A stretch of 64,000 nucleotides of DNA from Igneacidithiobacillus copahuensis (GCF_018854015.1 NZ_JAAXYO010000036.1:11031-75030); one strand, 5' to 3'; positions 25,234 through 34,773 are shown, counted from the first letter of the stretch. Notes: generated by a model not told the origin, from the letters alone. A program made the numbers and translations.

Positions 25234-25876
25234 GATGTCTCCTCGCTTTGCCTGAGAAAAGGCCTTGCAGACGCTGGGTAGCGGCCGCAACATCGCCTGC
25301 CCCAAAGAGGGCAGAGATGACGGCGGCGGCATCGGCACCGGCTGCCGCAACCTCCGCCATAGTATCCTGCGTGATGCCGCCAATGGCTACCAGGGGCAGG
25401 CCCAGGGGCCGCGCGGCACGAAATAGAGAAAGATCGGCGCGGCGCGCCTTGGGCTTGGTCGGAGAGGGATACACCGAGCCAAAGGCGAGATAGTCGGCGC
25501 CGGCGGCAACGAGCCTGCGAGCACGCTCCAGATCGTTGTAACAGGACACGCCAATCAGGACCTCCGGCCCCAGCAAGGTACGCAAGTCGTTTATCCCTGG
25601 GTCCTCCTCCCCCACATGGATCGCGCTCGCGCCAATCTTTCGCGTGAGCTCGGGATCGTCATTGATGACCAGCAATGCGTCGTAGGAGCGACAAAGCGCC
25701 AGCAGGGCGGCAGCCTCCTGTACCCGCCGCCCATCCTCCTGCGTCTTGTCCCGATACTGCAGCAGGCGTAGTCCCGCACGCAGGGCGATCTCCGTCGTTT
25801 CCAGTAGCGCTTCGCCCTGCAGACGGCCATCGGTAATGCCGTAGAGGCCGCATATCCGCTCCCGTTGCCGCTTCAT
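25223..25876 (-). CDS. thiE: Thiamine-phosphate synthase
   Basis: The 217-residue TIM barrel joins HMP-diphosphate and thiazole phosphate into thiamine phosphate. Conserved segments: LYGITDGRL, LRLLQYRDKTQ, INDDPELTRKIGASAIHVGEED (pyrophosphate and Mg site), GSVYPSPTKP and LPLVAIGGIT. It starts at ATG 25876, inside the thiD stop, so the two are coupled. Its own stop overlaps the hemL start. Confidence 0.94.
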   Translation of the reverse strand: MKRQRERICGLYGITDGRLQGEALLETTEIALRAGLRLLQYRDKTQEDGRRVQEAAALLALCRSYDALLVINDDPELTRKIGASAIHVGEEDPGINDLRTLLGPEVLIGVSCYNDLERARRLVAAGADYLAFGSVYPSPTKPKARRADLSLFRAARPLGLPLVAIGGITQDTMAEVAAAGADAAAVISALFGAGDVAAATQRLQGLFSGKARRHHDQ

Positions 25877-26658
25877 GGTCGCGCCGCCCAGCGGTCGAGG
25901 AAGAATTGGCCGTGTCCTGCCCGATAGGCCTTTGCGACCGCCGCATGGGTAAAGGCGAGGCTGCTGGCCACGGCGTCGGGTACCGACTGCCCGTAGGCCA
26001 GGCCCGCAGCGATTGCGGTAGAGAGGGTGCAACCCGTGCCATGATAGCTACCTGGCAGTCGCGGCTGGGGGTAGCGGCCGGCGAGCGTGCCGCGCTGATA
26101 CAGGCGATTGTCGAGCTGCGCGGCGGCACCGTGACCATCGCTGATCAGAAGCCAGTCGCCCGGCCATGCGCACGCGGCCCCGTCCGCCGTGTCCGCTCCG
26201 GTCAACTGCAATGCCTCGGGAAGGTTGGGGGTGGCAATCCGCGCCAAGGGCAGGAGTTCTTCGCGCAGGAAATCCCGCAAGGCAGCGTCGGCCAGCTCCT
26301 GGCCGCCACCGGCACGCCAGATCGGATCGATCACCAGGGGCAGATCACACCGAACGAGAAGAAAATCGCGCAGCATTTTCGCCATAGGTAATGAGCCAAT
26401 GAGGCCGATCTTGACCACGGCAACAGAAAAGTCTGCCAGCAGGGTCTCCAGTTGGGCACGCGTGTCGGCAGCATCCAGGGTCTGCACCCGCAGCACGCCG
26501 TGCGAGTCCTGTACCGTCCAGGCTGTCAGGGCGGTACAGACGTGCACGCCCAGGGCCGCCCCCGTCAGCAGGTCTGCCTGCAAGCCTGCTCCCGAGCTCG
26601 GGTCAGCGCCAGCAATACTGAGGACAACGGGGCGAGAGGGAGGGGCTGGACAGGACAT
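25873..26658 (-). CDS. thiD: Hydroxymethylpyrimidine/phosphomethylpyrimidine kinase
   Basis: The 261-residue ribokinase-fold kinase phosphorylates HMP and HMP-P in thiamine synthesis. Motifs: SIAGADPSSGAGLQADL at the N-terminus, VKIGLIGS, VIDPIWRAGGG and GSYHGTGCTLSTAIAAGLA (anion hole and catalytic Asp/Cys region). With thiE it forms a thiDE pair; no thiamine riboswitch is visible in the 62-bp gap to the divergent cytochrome gene. Confidence 0.93.
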   Translation of the reverse strand: MSCPAPPSRPVVLSIAGADPSSGAGLQADLLTGAALGVHVCTALTAWTVQDSHGVLRVQTLDAADTRAQLETLLADFSVAVVKIGLIGSLPMAKMLRDFLLVRCDLPLVIDPIWRAGGGQELADAALRDFLREELLPLARIATPNLPEALQLTGADTADGAACAWPGDWLLISDGHGAAAQLDNRLYQRGTLAGRYPQPRLPGSYHGTGCTLSTAIAAGLAYGQSVPDAVASSLAFTHAAVAKAYRAGHGQFFLDRWAARP

Positions 26659-26720
26659 GGGCCTCGGCAGGATATTTGCTAGCCATCGTTGGTGAAAAGC
26701 AAAAAAGGGAGGGTTTCACG

Positions 26721-27452
26721 ATGCGGCAATTGCCGGAACTGAGTATAGCAGAAAAATTGGTCCATACCGGCTTCATATTTTTGGTCGGTTTGGGACTACT
26801 GGTAGCGGAGGCCTACGTCTACGTTACGGTAGGTGGCAAGCAGGGACTGACCGTCCAGGCGGTGACCCAGCACTATTATGGCAACCGCAGCTCTTCGACC
26901 ATACAGTCGGTTTTACCGCGGATGATGGGCTTTGCCGGGATGCCGGCCAGCGAACAGCCGAAGATGACTGAGGCCATCAATCACTGGATTGCCAATGGCG
27001 AGAGCCAGCAGGAGTACGTAAGCAGCGTCAAGCCTCTGATCGACGGCAACTGCCTGAAATGCCACAGTGTTGCGATGAGTAAGGTCCTGCACAACCCGCC
27101 GCTGGCGAGCTATGACGACGTGAAGAAAGTAGCGCAGGTCGATACCGGCATGAGCATCAATACCATGCTGCTCAACGGCATGATCCATCTCACTATGCTG
27201 GGAGTGATCTTCTGGATTGCCGGCTGGATCTTCAGCAAGGCCCGTTTTCCGGCAGCACCGAAATACGTGCTGATCATCCTGCCCTTCATTGCCATGACCG
27301 TCGATTTCGCCGGCTGGTTTCTCACCCATCAGAACCCCGCTTTCGTCTGGTTGGTATTGATAGGCGGTGCTCTCTCCTGCCCCATCGCGCTGCTGGAGAT
27401 GTTCTTGAGCCTGATCCAGCTCTGGCTGCTCAAGCCCAGACTTGCGGCCTGA
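26721..27452 (+). CDS. Membrane protein with one c-type haem motif, unknown
   Basis: This 243-residue protein has an N-terminal membrane helix (about residues 15-37), a periplasmic loop carrying one CLKCH haem-binding site (residues 111-115), and three further hydrophobic segments (about 147-170, 180-200, 207-235). Several Met residues in the loop could supply the distal ligand. GGGAGGG precedes the ATG at 26721. It is divergent from thiD and ends before a good terminator. The layout of one CxxCH loop between membrane segments is unusual; I do not recognise the family. A role in electron transfer to or from the quinone pool is an inference. Confidence 0.7.
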   Translation: MRQLPELSIAEKLVHTGFIFLVGLGLLVAEAYVYVTVGGKQGLTVQAVTQHYYGNRSSSTIQSVLPRMMGFAGMPASEQPKMTEAINHWIANGESQQEYVSSVKPLIDGNCLKCHSVAMSKVLHNPPLASYDDVKKVAQVDTGMSINTMLLNGMIHLTMLGVIFWIAGWIFSKARFPAAPKYVLIILPFIAMTVDFAGWFLTHQNPAFVWLVLIGGALSCPIALLEMFLSLIQLWLLKPRLAA

Positions 27453-27476
27453 CACACGACGTATCTTTCTTACCTC

Positions 27477-27499
27477 GCCCTCCTCTGGGAGGGCTTTTT
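27477..27499 (+). terminator. Rho-independent terminator
   Basis: GCCCTCC / GGAGGGC stem around TCTG, followed by TTTTTC, immediately downstream of the mono-haem membrane protein gene. It also borders the left edge of the oriC-like segment. Confidence 0.85.
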
Positions 27500-27500
27500 C

Positions 27501-27683
27501 TTGTGGATAACTTTGTGGATGAAATCTGTATGGAGAGGCTGTCAACGATGGTTTTTTGACCGAGCGTCTTCATGTTACCAGTTTGTCATAAATATTTCTA
27601 TTTATAACAATTAGATATAAAACATCTCGCAGAAATGTCTCAAAGAATGTTTCGCAAGCCAGCCATTATTCCTTTGTGGAAAA
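27501..27683. other. oriC-like segment 1: DnaA boxes and AT-rich stretch
   Basis: A perfect DnaA box (TTATCCACA on the minus strand, 27502-27510) is followed by a one-mismatch copy (TCATCCACA, 27514-27522) and, in the SDR gene end, a TTTTCCACA-type copy (27675-27683). Between them, 27575-27640 is strikingly AT-rich (runs such as AAATATTTCTATTTATAAC), well below the local GC content, as expected of a DNA unwinding element. Confidence 0.5.
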
Positions 27684-28481
27684 CGAATCCGAACGGCGTG
27701 GCTTGGATGCCAGGCGCTGCGGCCATAGCCGCTCGTAGAGGAAGCTCGGCATGATCCGTAAGAGCAGGCTCAAGCAAGCCATCTGCCAAGGCAACACGAC
27801 GAAGCGCCGCCGCCGGTCGATACTGCGCCGCATCTGTTGTGCAGCGCGTTGTACATCCATGAGCCAAGGCATGGGATAGGGATTTTCGGCGGTCATCGGG
27901 GTGTCAATGAAGCCCGGCGCAATGCAAGTGACCGAAATCCGCCGCGCGCGCAAATCTAAGCGCAGGCTCTCCAGATAGACCGCCACCCCGGCCTTGGACG
28001 CCGCATACGCGGCAGCACCGGGCAAGCCGCGAAAGCCCGCCACGCTGCCGATGCCCACCACCTGCGCCAGTGCAGGCAGATACGGCAAAAAGGCGCTGAT
28101 ACTGTAGTGCATGCCGAGAAGGTTGGTGCTAATGACCTCGGCAAATATCGCGCAATCTTCCGGCAACTCAGCGGCGCTCCCCACACTGATGCCGGCATTG
28201 GCGATCAGCAGCGCGACGGGGCCACGCCGCCGCGCAAAATCGCTGGCAATGCGCTGCAAGGCCGCGCTATCGCGCACATCGACCGTTGCCAACTCGACCT
28301 CTGCTCCCGCCTGGCGCAGCTCGCTGGCGACTTGCGCCAGCGCTGCCTGGCGTCGGCCCAGAAGCAAAAATAGTTGCCCAGGCTGGGCGTAGCAGCGTGC
28401 CAACGCGGCGCCGATACCGCTACCGGCGCCACTGATGACGATGGCACCGTCAGGTCGCCGGGACGCAGAAAAAGGGTTCAT
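27666..28481 (-). CDS. Short-chain dehydrogenase/reductase (SDR)
   Basis: The 271-residue protein is a classical SDR: the NAD(P) glycine motif SGAGSGIGA near residues 17-25, NAG (LLIANAGISV), catalytic Ser in GSVAGFRG and the YAASK motif. The C-terminus carries a hydrophobic/aromatic segment (PWQMACLSLLLRIMPSFLYE) often seen in membrane-associated SDRs of lipid metabolism. The substrate is unknown. It lies between the two oriC-like segments and is divergent from dnaA. Confidence 0.9.
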   Translation of the reverse strand: MNPFSASRRPDGAIVISGAGSGIGAALARCYAQPGQLFLLLGRRQAALAQVASELRQAGAEVELATVDVRDSAALQRIASDFARRRGPVALLIANAGISVGSAAELPEDCAIFAEVISTNLLGMHYSISAFLPYLPALAQVVGIGSVAGFRGLPGAAAYAASKAGVAVYLESLRLDLRARRISVTCIAPGFIDTPMTAENPYPMPWLMDVQRAAQQMRRSIDRRRRFVVLPWQMACLSLLLRIMPSFLYERLWPQRLASKPRRSDSFSTKE

Positions 28482-28625
28482 GAAACAATCTCCTAAGTGC
28501 GGTCTTCCGGCGCTTCACTGGCAGCCAAAAGGGCCATGGCGTATACTCCGGAGCAAGCAGTGGTGGCTAGCGTAGCGTGCCGAACGCTGCAGGGAAACGT
28601 ATTCCGTACCTGTGACAAGGACCCC

Positions 28626-29975
28626 ATGAGTAACGAAACGGCAAGCCAGGATGGTGCAGCGCTATGGAGCGCCCTCAGCGTCCGCATGGAAATGTTGGTG
28701 TCCACCCAGCAGTACAATACTTGGCTGCGGCCTTTGCAGGCCGAATTGCACGCCGAAGAACTGTTGCTCCTGGCACCCAACAGCTTTGTCCGCGATCGCG
28801 TGCAGAATCATTACCGCGAACTGCTGGAAAAAGAGCTGAATGAAATCCTTCCGGGCTTGTGCTTGCGCGTTGCCCTGCAGCAGGCGCCTGCGCCCATCAG
28901 CGACGAAAGGCCAGCGAGCCAGCCGGAGCGTCGCGGACACGCTCATCATCTCAACGGTCATCATCTCAATAACGGTTTTACCTTTCAGGCCTATGTCGAG
29001 GGTAAGTCGAACCAGCTCGCGGTAGCGGCAGCGCGCCAGGTGGCTGAACATCCGGGAAAATCCTACAATCCGCTGTACATCTATGGTGGCGTCGGTCTGG
29101 GCAAAACCCACCTGATGCATGCCGTGGGTAACGAAATCCTGCGTGCGAATCCGCAAGCCAAGATCCTGTATATCAGCTCCGAGGGCTTCATCATGGACAT
29201 GGTGCGCGCCCTCCAGCACAACAGCACCGCCGAATTCAAGCAGCGCTACCGTAAGCTCGATGCCCTCCTCATCGACGATATCCAATTCTTCGCCAACAAG
29301 GACCGTACCCAGGAAGAATTTTTCCATACCTTCAATGCCCTCTTCGACGGCGGCAGTCAGATCATCATCACCTGTGATCGTTATCCCAAAGAGGTCGAGG
29401 GCTTGGAAGAACGTCTGCAATCGCGCTTCGGTTGGGGCCTGACGGTGGCTATCGAACCCCACGATCTGGAAACGCGCATGGCCATCGTTTTATGTAAAGC
29501 GGAAGAAGCGGGGATCGAACTGCCCCAGGAAGTAGCTTTTTTCATTGCCGAGAAGATCCGCTCGCACGTGCGGGAGCTGGAAGGTGCGCTGCGGCGCGTC
29601 ATCGCGCACGTCAATTTCACCCGCAAGCCCTACAGTGTCGAGACCGCGCGGGCGGCATTGCGCGATCTGATCGACGTGCAAAAGCGCATGATCAGCCTCG
29701 ACAACATCCAGAAAGTGGTCGCCGAGTACTTTCACATTCGTGGCTCGGAGATGCAGTCGAAGCGGCGCAGCCGCAACATCGCCCGCCCACGGCAGATGGC
29801 CATGGCCCTGACCAAGGAACTCACCTCACACAGCCTGCCGGAGATTGGCGATGCCTTTGGTGGTCGCGACCACACCACGGTCCTGCATGCCTGTCGGCAG
29901 ATCGAAAAACTGCGGCAGAGTGACCCTCAGGTTGCCGAGGACTACAACAATATCCTGCGGGTGCTGGGCGGATGA
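28626..29975 (+). CDS. dnaA: Chromosomal replication initiator DnaA
   Basis: The 449-residue initiator has domain I (ALWSALSVRMEMLVSTQQYNTWLRPL), a linker, the AAA+ domain with Walker A GGVGLGKT (residues 154-161), Walker B ALLIDDIQFF, and the C-terminal DNA-binding domain with the DnaA signature GGRDHTTVLHACRQIEKL. The ATG at 28626 has AAGGA upstream; the frame reaches farther up without homology. dnaN follows after a 241-bp gap that contains DnaA boxes. Confidence 0.97.
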   Translation: MSNETASQDGAALWSALSVRMEMLVSTQQYNTWLRPLQAELHAEELLLLAPNSFVRDRVQNHYRELLEKELNEILPGLCLRVALQQAPAPISDERPASQPERRGHAHHLNGHHLNNGFTFQAYVEGKSNQLAVAAARQVAEHPGKSYNPLYIYGGVGLGKTHLMHAVGNEILRANPQAKILYISSEGFIMDMVRALQHNSTAEFKQRYRKLDALLIDDIQFFANKDRTQEEFFHTFNALFDGGSQIIITCDRYPKEVEGLEERLQSRFGWGLTVAIEPHDLETRMAIVLCKAEEAGIELPQEVAFFIAEKIRSHVRELEGALRRVIAHVNFTRKPYSVETARAALRDLIDVQKRMISLDNIQKVVAEYFHIRGSEMQSKRRSRNIARPRQMAMALTKELTSHSLPEIGDAFGGRDHTTVLHACRQIEKLRQSDPQVAEDYNNILRVLGG

Positions 29976-29990
29976 GGCGCCGGAACAAGC

Positions 29991-30205
29991 TGTGGGTAAC
30001 CCCCGGAACAAGTCCGGTACTGGCTTGGGGATGGAATCCGCACGGAAAATCATCCCCAAAGATACCGGCTTTTCCACAGGCTGTCCGTCCCTCCTGTCCC
30101 CCTGCATGGGGCATACTGATCAATAGGGTAAGCCTGTTATCCACAGGCAAAATTCCCCTTAATAATCACTATAAGAAAAAGAAAGAAAATTTATTATTCT
30201 CTTGG
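29991..30205. other. oriC-like segment 2 in the dnaA-dnaN gap
   Basis: The gap holds a perfect DnaA box TTATCCACA (30137-30145), a TTTTCCACA copy (30070-30078) and a one-mismatch TTACCCACA (minus strand, 29991-29999). They are followed by an AT-rich stretch (about 30150-30205: AATAATCACTATAAG and the run to dnaN). This is the standard layout of bacterial origins. Confidence 0.65.
30014..30068 (+). terminator. Nested inverted repeat after dnaA (possible terminator or origin structure)
   Basis: CCGGTA (30014-30019) pairs with TACCGG (30063-30068) and, inside, TTGGGGATG (30025-30033) pairs with CATCCCCAA (30051-30059). The long interrupted hairpin is followed by CTTTTCC. It could end dnaA transcripts or be part of origin architecture. 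Confidence 0.4.
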
Positions 30206-30216
30206 GAGACAACCCG

Positions 30217-31314
30217 ATGAAGCTTCGTGTGCAGAAAGATGAGATCCTGCCCCTCCTCGCGGCCATGGCCAACATTGCCAATCGCCGGCCGGTACAACCG
30301 ATCCTGTCGCATCTGTTACTGCGCAGCACCGAAAGAGGGCTGCAGCTCGTTGCCAGCGACGGGGAAATCCAGCTTCGTGGAGAACTGGAACTCAGCGTGG
30401 AAGAAGGCGGACAAACCGCCATTCCCGCACGCAAGCTCTATGACATCTGTCGCACCCTGGCGGATGGCAGCGAGATTCTCTTGCACAAAAACGGGGAGCG
30501 TCTGACCCTACGGTCCGGCTCCGCCCGATTTACGCTACCGACCCTGCCTGCGCAGGATTTTCCCATCATGGAAGAGCGCGCTGCGCGCATCTCCGGTAAC
30601 TGCGATGGCGAAGATTTCCAACGCGCTCTGGCTGCGGCTTCCACTGCCATGGCACACAACGACACCCGCTATTTCCTCAACGGCGTTTTTGTCGAGATTG
30701 GCGAGCAAAAGATGCGCCTCGTCGCCACCGACGGACATCGCCTGGCGCGGGTGGAAATTGCCTTCGCTCATAGCTCCGATGCCGAGCCCTACCACGGCAT
30801 CCTGCCCCGCAAAACGGTACTGGAACTGCTACGCATCGTGGGAAGTGGCGATATCGCCTGGAGCTTTGATGAACAAGGCTGCCGCATGCAACAGGGATCA
30901 CAGGAATTTGCCAGCCGACTGGTGGATGCCAACTATCCAGATTATCGTCGGGTCATCCCTGTTGGCCAATTTACCCATTGCATCATCGACCGGCCAACGC
31001 TGAAAACTGCCCTGCAACAGATCGACGTTATCGCCAGCGACAAGAACCCAGTCTGCACACTGCACTTCCAAGCGGAAAACCTCGTGCTCCGCAGCCGCAA
31101 TGAAGAGCAGGAAGAGGGGGAAATCAGTATACCGGCCGCGCTACATGGCGATGCCACAGAAATTGCCTTCAACACTCGCTACTTGCTGGATGCACAAAAC
31201 ATCTTTGCCAGCGACGAATTACTGATCCAGGTTCGGGACAGTGCCAGCAGCGCACTGATCCGCACCCAAGAAAGCGATAATCCCCTGTATATCGTTATGC
31301 CCATTCGTCTGTAA
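30217..31314 (+). CDS. dnaN: DNA polymerase III beta sliding clamp
   Basis: The 365-residue clamp shows the usual MKLRV start, NIANRRPVQPILSHLLL, the DGHRLARVEI motif and the C-terminal PLYIVMPIRL. The clamp forms a dimer ring that holds polymerase III on DNA. Start ATG 30217 follows GGGAG. Its stop overlaps the recF start by one base. Confidence 0.97.
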   Translation: MKLRVQKDEILPLLAAMANIANRRPVQPILSHLLLRSTERGLQLVASDGEIQLRGELELSVEEGGQTAIPARKLYDICRTLADGSEILLHKNGERLTLRSGSARFTLPTLPAQDFPIMEERAARISGNCDGEDFQRALAAASTAMAHNDTRYFLNGVFVEIGEQKMRLVATDGHRLARVEIAFAHSSDAEPYHGILPRKTVLELLRIVGSGDIAWSFDEQGCRMQQGSQEFASRLVDANYPDYRRVIPVGQFTHCIIDRPTLKTALQQIDVIASDKNPVCTLHFQAENLVLRSRNEEQEEGEISIPAALHGDATEIAFNTRYLLDAQNIFASDELLIQVRDSASSALIRTQESDNPLYIVMPIRL

Positions 31315-32360
31315 TGCCCATCGTGGAGCTGCAGATCGAAAATTTGCGCAGCATCTCCCAGCTGACGCTACGGCCACAACCGGGTTGGAACTGGCTGCTC
31401 GGCGCCAATGGCGTGGGCAAAAGCACCGTATTGGAAGCCCTGCACCTGCTGGCCACAGGACAAAGCTGGCGGCGTGGACAGCGGCAGTTGATTCGCGATG
31501 GAGCAGAGCATTATCGGCTGGGTGCTCGCCTGAGTGACAGCATTGCAGAATTTGTCGGGATGCGGCGGCAGGGGGAAGAACGGGAAATCGCCCGGGACGG
31601 TGAACGCATCCACAGTGCCTGGGAATTGCTCGACACTCTGCCGCTGCAAGCATGGCACGAAGGCAATGCGCACTTTGTTTCCGGTACGGCCGAAGAGCGT
31701 CGCCGCATCCTCGACTGGGGTCTGTACTATGCCGATCGCCGTTACGGTGTAAGCCTGCGCGAATATCGCCAGGCTTTGCGCCAGCGCAATGCAGCCTTGC
31801 GCCAGGGGCTTCCACCGGAGGCCTGGAATGCCGCCGTGATCCGCCTCGGCGAGCGCATTCAGGATCAACGCAGCATCCACGTTGAGGCCTTGCAGCTCCA
31901 TTTTCAGCGCATCTGGTCCACCAGCCCGCAGGCCGATCAGGAAGTGGATTTTGTTCTCCATCCGGGATGGAATGGCGATCTTGCAGAGGCCCTGGAACGC
32001 GATCGCAGTATCGATCAGCAGTTCGCCTATACCCATAGCGGTGCGCACCGCGCCCGCCTGCAGTTTCGCGTCCAGGGGCGGGCAGCCGCAGAGCAGTTGT
32101 CGCGCGGCCAGTTGCGCCTGCTGGGGATTGCCTTCCGGCTGGCGCAGATTGCCGTGCAACGCGATGCCGGGGCAGCCTTGCCGGTGATTCTCATCGACGA
32201 TTTTGCTGCGGAACTCGACTCGCGAGCGCGTCGATGGTGGATGCAGGAGCTCCAGGCACTACAGACGCAGATTTTCGCCGCCGGCACCGAGCCACCCGCC
32301 GAGCCCGGCGATACCCTTTTTTATCTGCACGCAGGTCAATTGATCGAGGAAATGCAATGA
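31314..32360 (+). CDS. recF: DNA replication and repair protein RecF
   Basis: The 348-residue SMC-like ATPase has Walker A GANGVGKST (residues 30-38), a signature SRGQLRLLGIAFRLAQ and Walker B VILIDDFAAELD. RecF loads RecA at gaps with RecO and RecR. It overlaps dnaN by one base and gyrB by four (ATGA), so dnaN-recF-gyrB is one coupled operon. Confidence 0.95.
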   Translation: MPIVELQIENLRSISQLTLRPQPGWNWLLGANGVGKSTVLEALHLLATGQSWRRGQRQLIRDGAEHYRLGARLSDSIAEFVGMRRQGEEREIARDGERIHSAWELLDTLPLQAWHEGNAHFVSGTAEERRRILDWGLYYADRRYGVSLREYRQALRQRNAALRQGLPPEAWNAAVIRLGERIQDQRSIHVEALQLHFQRIWSTSPQADQEVDFVLHPGWNGDLAEALERDRSIDQQFAYTHSGAHRARLQFRVQGRAAAEQLSRGQLRLLGIAFRLAQIAVQRDAGAALPVILIDDFAAELDSRARRWWMQELQALQTQIFAAGTEPPAEPGDTLFYLHAGQLIEEMQ

Positions 32361-34756
32361 CGAAAAACTACGATTCTTCCAGCATTCAGGTTTTGCGCGG
32401 GCTGGAAGCGGTGCGCAAGCGTCCGGGCATGTACATTGGCGACACCGACGATGGCAGTGGCCTGCATCACATGGTATTTGAAGTGGTCGACAATGCCATC
32501 GATGAATCCCTGGCGGGCTATTGTGACCAGATCGTCGTCAGCATCCATGAGGATGAGTCGCTGAGTGTGACCGATAATGGCCGCGGCATCCCGGTAGACA
32601 TCCACGCCGAGGAAGGACGCTCGGCCGCAGAAGTGATCATGACTGTGCTCCATGCCGGCGGCAAATTTGACGACAACGCCTACAAGGTCTCCGGTGGTTT
32701 GCATGGCGTTGGTGTTTCGGTAGTGAATGCCCTGTCGAGTTGGCTGCGCTTGCGCATTCAGCGCGATGGCCATGTCTGGACCCAGGAATACCGCGATGGC
32801 GAGCCACTGGCACCGCTGGCCCAGGGGGAGGCGTCGCGCAAGCATGGTACCGAGATCCGCTTCCTGCCTTCTCCGGAAATTTTTGCGCAAACCCGCTTTC
32901 ATTTCGAAATCCTCGCCAAACGCTTGCGCGAACTGGCCTTTCTGAACTCCGGTGTGCGCATTCGTCTGGTCGACGAGCGCGGTGAAGGGCGCGAAGAAAA
33001 TTTTCATTATGAAGGCGGCATCCGTGCTTTTGTCGAACATCTCAATCGCAACCGCAGCGCCATCCATCCCTCCATTATCACCCTGACCGGAGAGCGCGAT
33101 GGCGTCACCGTCGAAGCGGCGCTGCAATGGAGCGACAGCTACAGCGAGACGGTGCTCTGCTTTACCAACAACATCCCACAGGCCGATGGCGGTACCCATC
33201 TGGCCGGCCTGCGCGGAGCCCTGACCCGCACCCTGAACCAGTACATGGAGCGCGAAGGACTGCTGGCCAAGGCGAAGATTGCCGCCAGTGGTGACGACGC
33301 CCGCGAGGGTCTGACGGCGGTGCTCTCGGTCAAGGTTCCAGACCCCAAATTCTCCTCGCAGACCAAAGACAAACTGGTATCCAGTGAGGTCAAGCCGATT
33401 GTCGAATCGTCGATGACCGAGGCCCTGACCATCTTCCTCGATGAACATCCCAAGGAAGCGCAGGCGATTGCTGCCAAGATCATCGAGGCGGCGCGGGCAC
33501 GGGAGGCGGCGCGCAAGGCGCGGGAACTGACGCGGCGCAAGGGCGCCCTGGATGTCGCCAATCTGCCAGGGAAACTGGCCGACTGTCAGGAAAAAGACCC
33601 GGCCAAATGTGAAATCTATCTGGTCGAAGGGGATTCCGCCGGTGGCTCGGCCAAGCAAGGCCGCGATCGTCGCCATCAGGCCATCCTCCCCCTCAAGGGC
33701 AAGATCCTCAATGTCGAACGCGCGCGTTTCGATCGGATGTTGGGCTCGGACGAGATTGGCACCCTGATCACCGCCCTCGGCACCGGGATCGGCAAGGAAG
33801 ACTTCGACGTGGCCAAACTGCGTTATCACCGCGTCATCATCATGACCGATGCCGATGTCGATGGCAGCCATATCCGCACCCTGCTGCTTACCTTCTTCTA
33901 CCGGCAAATGGCGGAGCTGGTTGAACGGGGCCATGTCTATATTGCCCAGCCGCCGCTGTACAAGGTCAAGAAGGGGCGGGACGAGCGCTACATCAAGGAC
34001 GACAACGAGCTGGCGGCGTATCTGCGGGAGCTGGCCATGCAGGGCGCGGCCTTCCATGCCGAGACGGGACGTAGCGTCACGGAAGAGACCCTCGCCGCCA
34101 TGATGCGTCAGTATCAGACGATTGATGCCCTGGTGGCCCGCTTGGAGCGCCGCTATCCGCAAGCGCTGCTCTGGGCAATGGCCAGCGTGCCGGCACCGTT
34201 GGAGGACGCCAGCGACGCGCAGTGGGCGGCTTATGCCCAAGCCCTAGCGGCGGAGATGGAGGTAACTGCCCTGGCGGGGGAAAACTGGCAGATCGAATGG
34301 CTGGGCACCGCCGAGGAACCGCGCTTGCTGGTCAGCCGCCAGCTACATGGCAGCCGTGAACAACGTTATCTTGATAGCCAGTACTTTTTCAGCAGTGATT
34401 TCCGGCACTTGCGCAAATATGCCAGCGAGGTCGAAGCGGGACTGGGGCAGGGAGCGCGTATCGAGCGTGGGGAAAAAGGCAGCGACGTGCGGCGCTTTCG
34501 TGAGGCCATGCAATGGTTGCTGGCGGATGCCCGGCGTGGCGTCGAAATCCAGCGCTACAAAGGCTTGGGTGAGATGAACCCGGAACAGCTCTGGGAAACC
34601 ACCATGAATGCCGAAAACCGGCGCCTGGTGCGTGTGGATGTGGAAGATGCCATCGCTGCCGACGAGGTCTTTTCCATGCTCATGGGGGATGCCGTGGAGC
34701 CACGCCGTCGCTTTATCGAAGAGAATGCCCGCTACGTCTCGCGACTCGACATCTAA
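32357..34756 (+). CDS. gyrB: DNA gyrase subunit B
   Basis: The 799-residue ATPase subunit has the GHKL ATP site (VFEVVDNAIDESLAGYC, GRGIPVD, GGLHGVGVSVVN), the transducer domain and the TOPRIM domain (EGDSAGGSAKQGRDR, PLKGKILNVE, DADVDGSHI). The length fits the gram-negative form with the insert in the C-terminal region. It introduces negative supercoils with GyrA. It is the last of the dnaN-recF-gyrB run, with an 18-bp gap to the next gene. Confidence 0.97.
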   Translation: MTKNYDSSSIQVLRGLEAVRKRPGMYIGDTDDGSGLHHMVFEVVDNAIDESLAGYCDQIVVSIHEDESLSVTDNGRGIPVDIHAEEGRSAAEVIMTVLHAGGKFDDNAYKVSGGLHGVGVSVVNALSSWLRLRIQRDGHVWTQEYRDGEPLAPLAQGEASRKHGTEIRFLPSPEIFAQTRFHFEILAKRLRELAFLNSGVRIRLVDERGEGREENFHYEGGIRAFVEHLNRNRSAIHPSIITLTGERDGVTVEAALQWSDSYSETVLCFTNNIPQADGGTHLAGLRGALTRTLNQYMEREGLLAKAKIAASGDDAREGLTAVLSVKVPDPKFSSQTKDKLVSSEVKPIVESSMTEALTIFLDEHPKEAQAIAAKIIEAARAREAARKARELTRRKGALDVANLPGKLADCQEKDPAKCEIYLVEGDSAGGSAKQGRDRRHQAILPLKGKILNVERARFDRMLGSDEIGTLITALGTGIGKEDFDVAKLRYHRVIIMTDADVDGSHIRTLLLTFFYRQMAELVERGHVYIAQPPLYKVKKGRDERYIKDDNELAAYLRELAMQGAAFHAETGRSVTEETLAAMMRQYQTIDALVARLERRYPQALLWAMASVPAPLEDASDAQWAAYAQALAAEMEVTALAGENWQIEWLGTAEEPRLLVSRQLHGSREQRYLDSQYFFSSDFRHLRKYASEVEAGLGQGARIERGEKGSDVRRFREAMQWLLADARRGVEIQRYKGLGEMNPEQLWETTMNAENRRLVRVDVEDAIAADEVFSMLMGDAVEPRRRFIEENARYVSRLDI

Positions 34757-34773
34757 GTACAGGGAAGGGCAAA

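Noticed and set aside
26659..26720. Thiamine (TPP) riboswitch before thiD
   Set aside because: The divergent gap is only 62 bp and shows no TPP aptamer core.
32336..34240. 634-codon frame opposite gyrB
   Set aside because: Antisense shadow caused by the codon pattern of gyrB.
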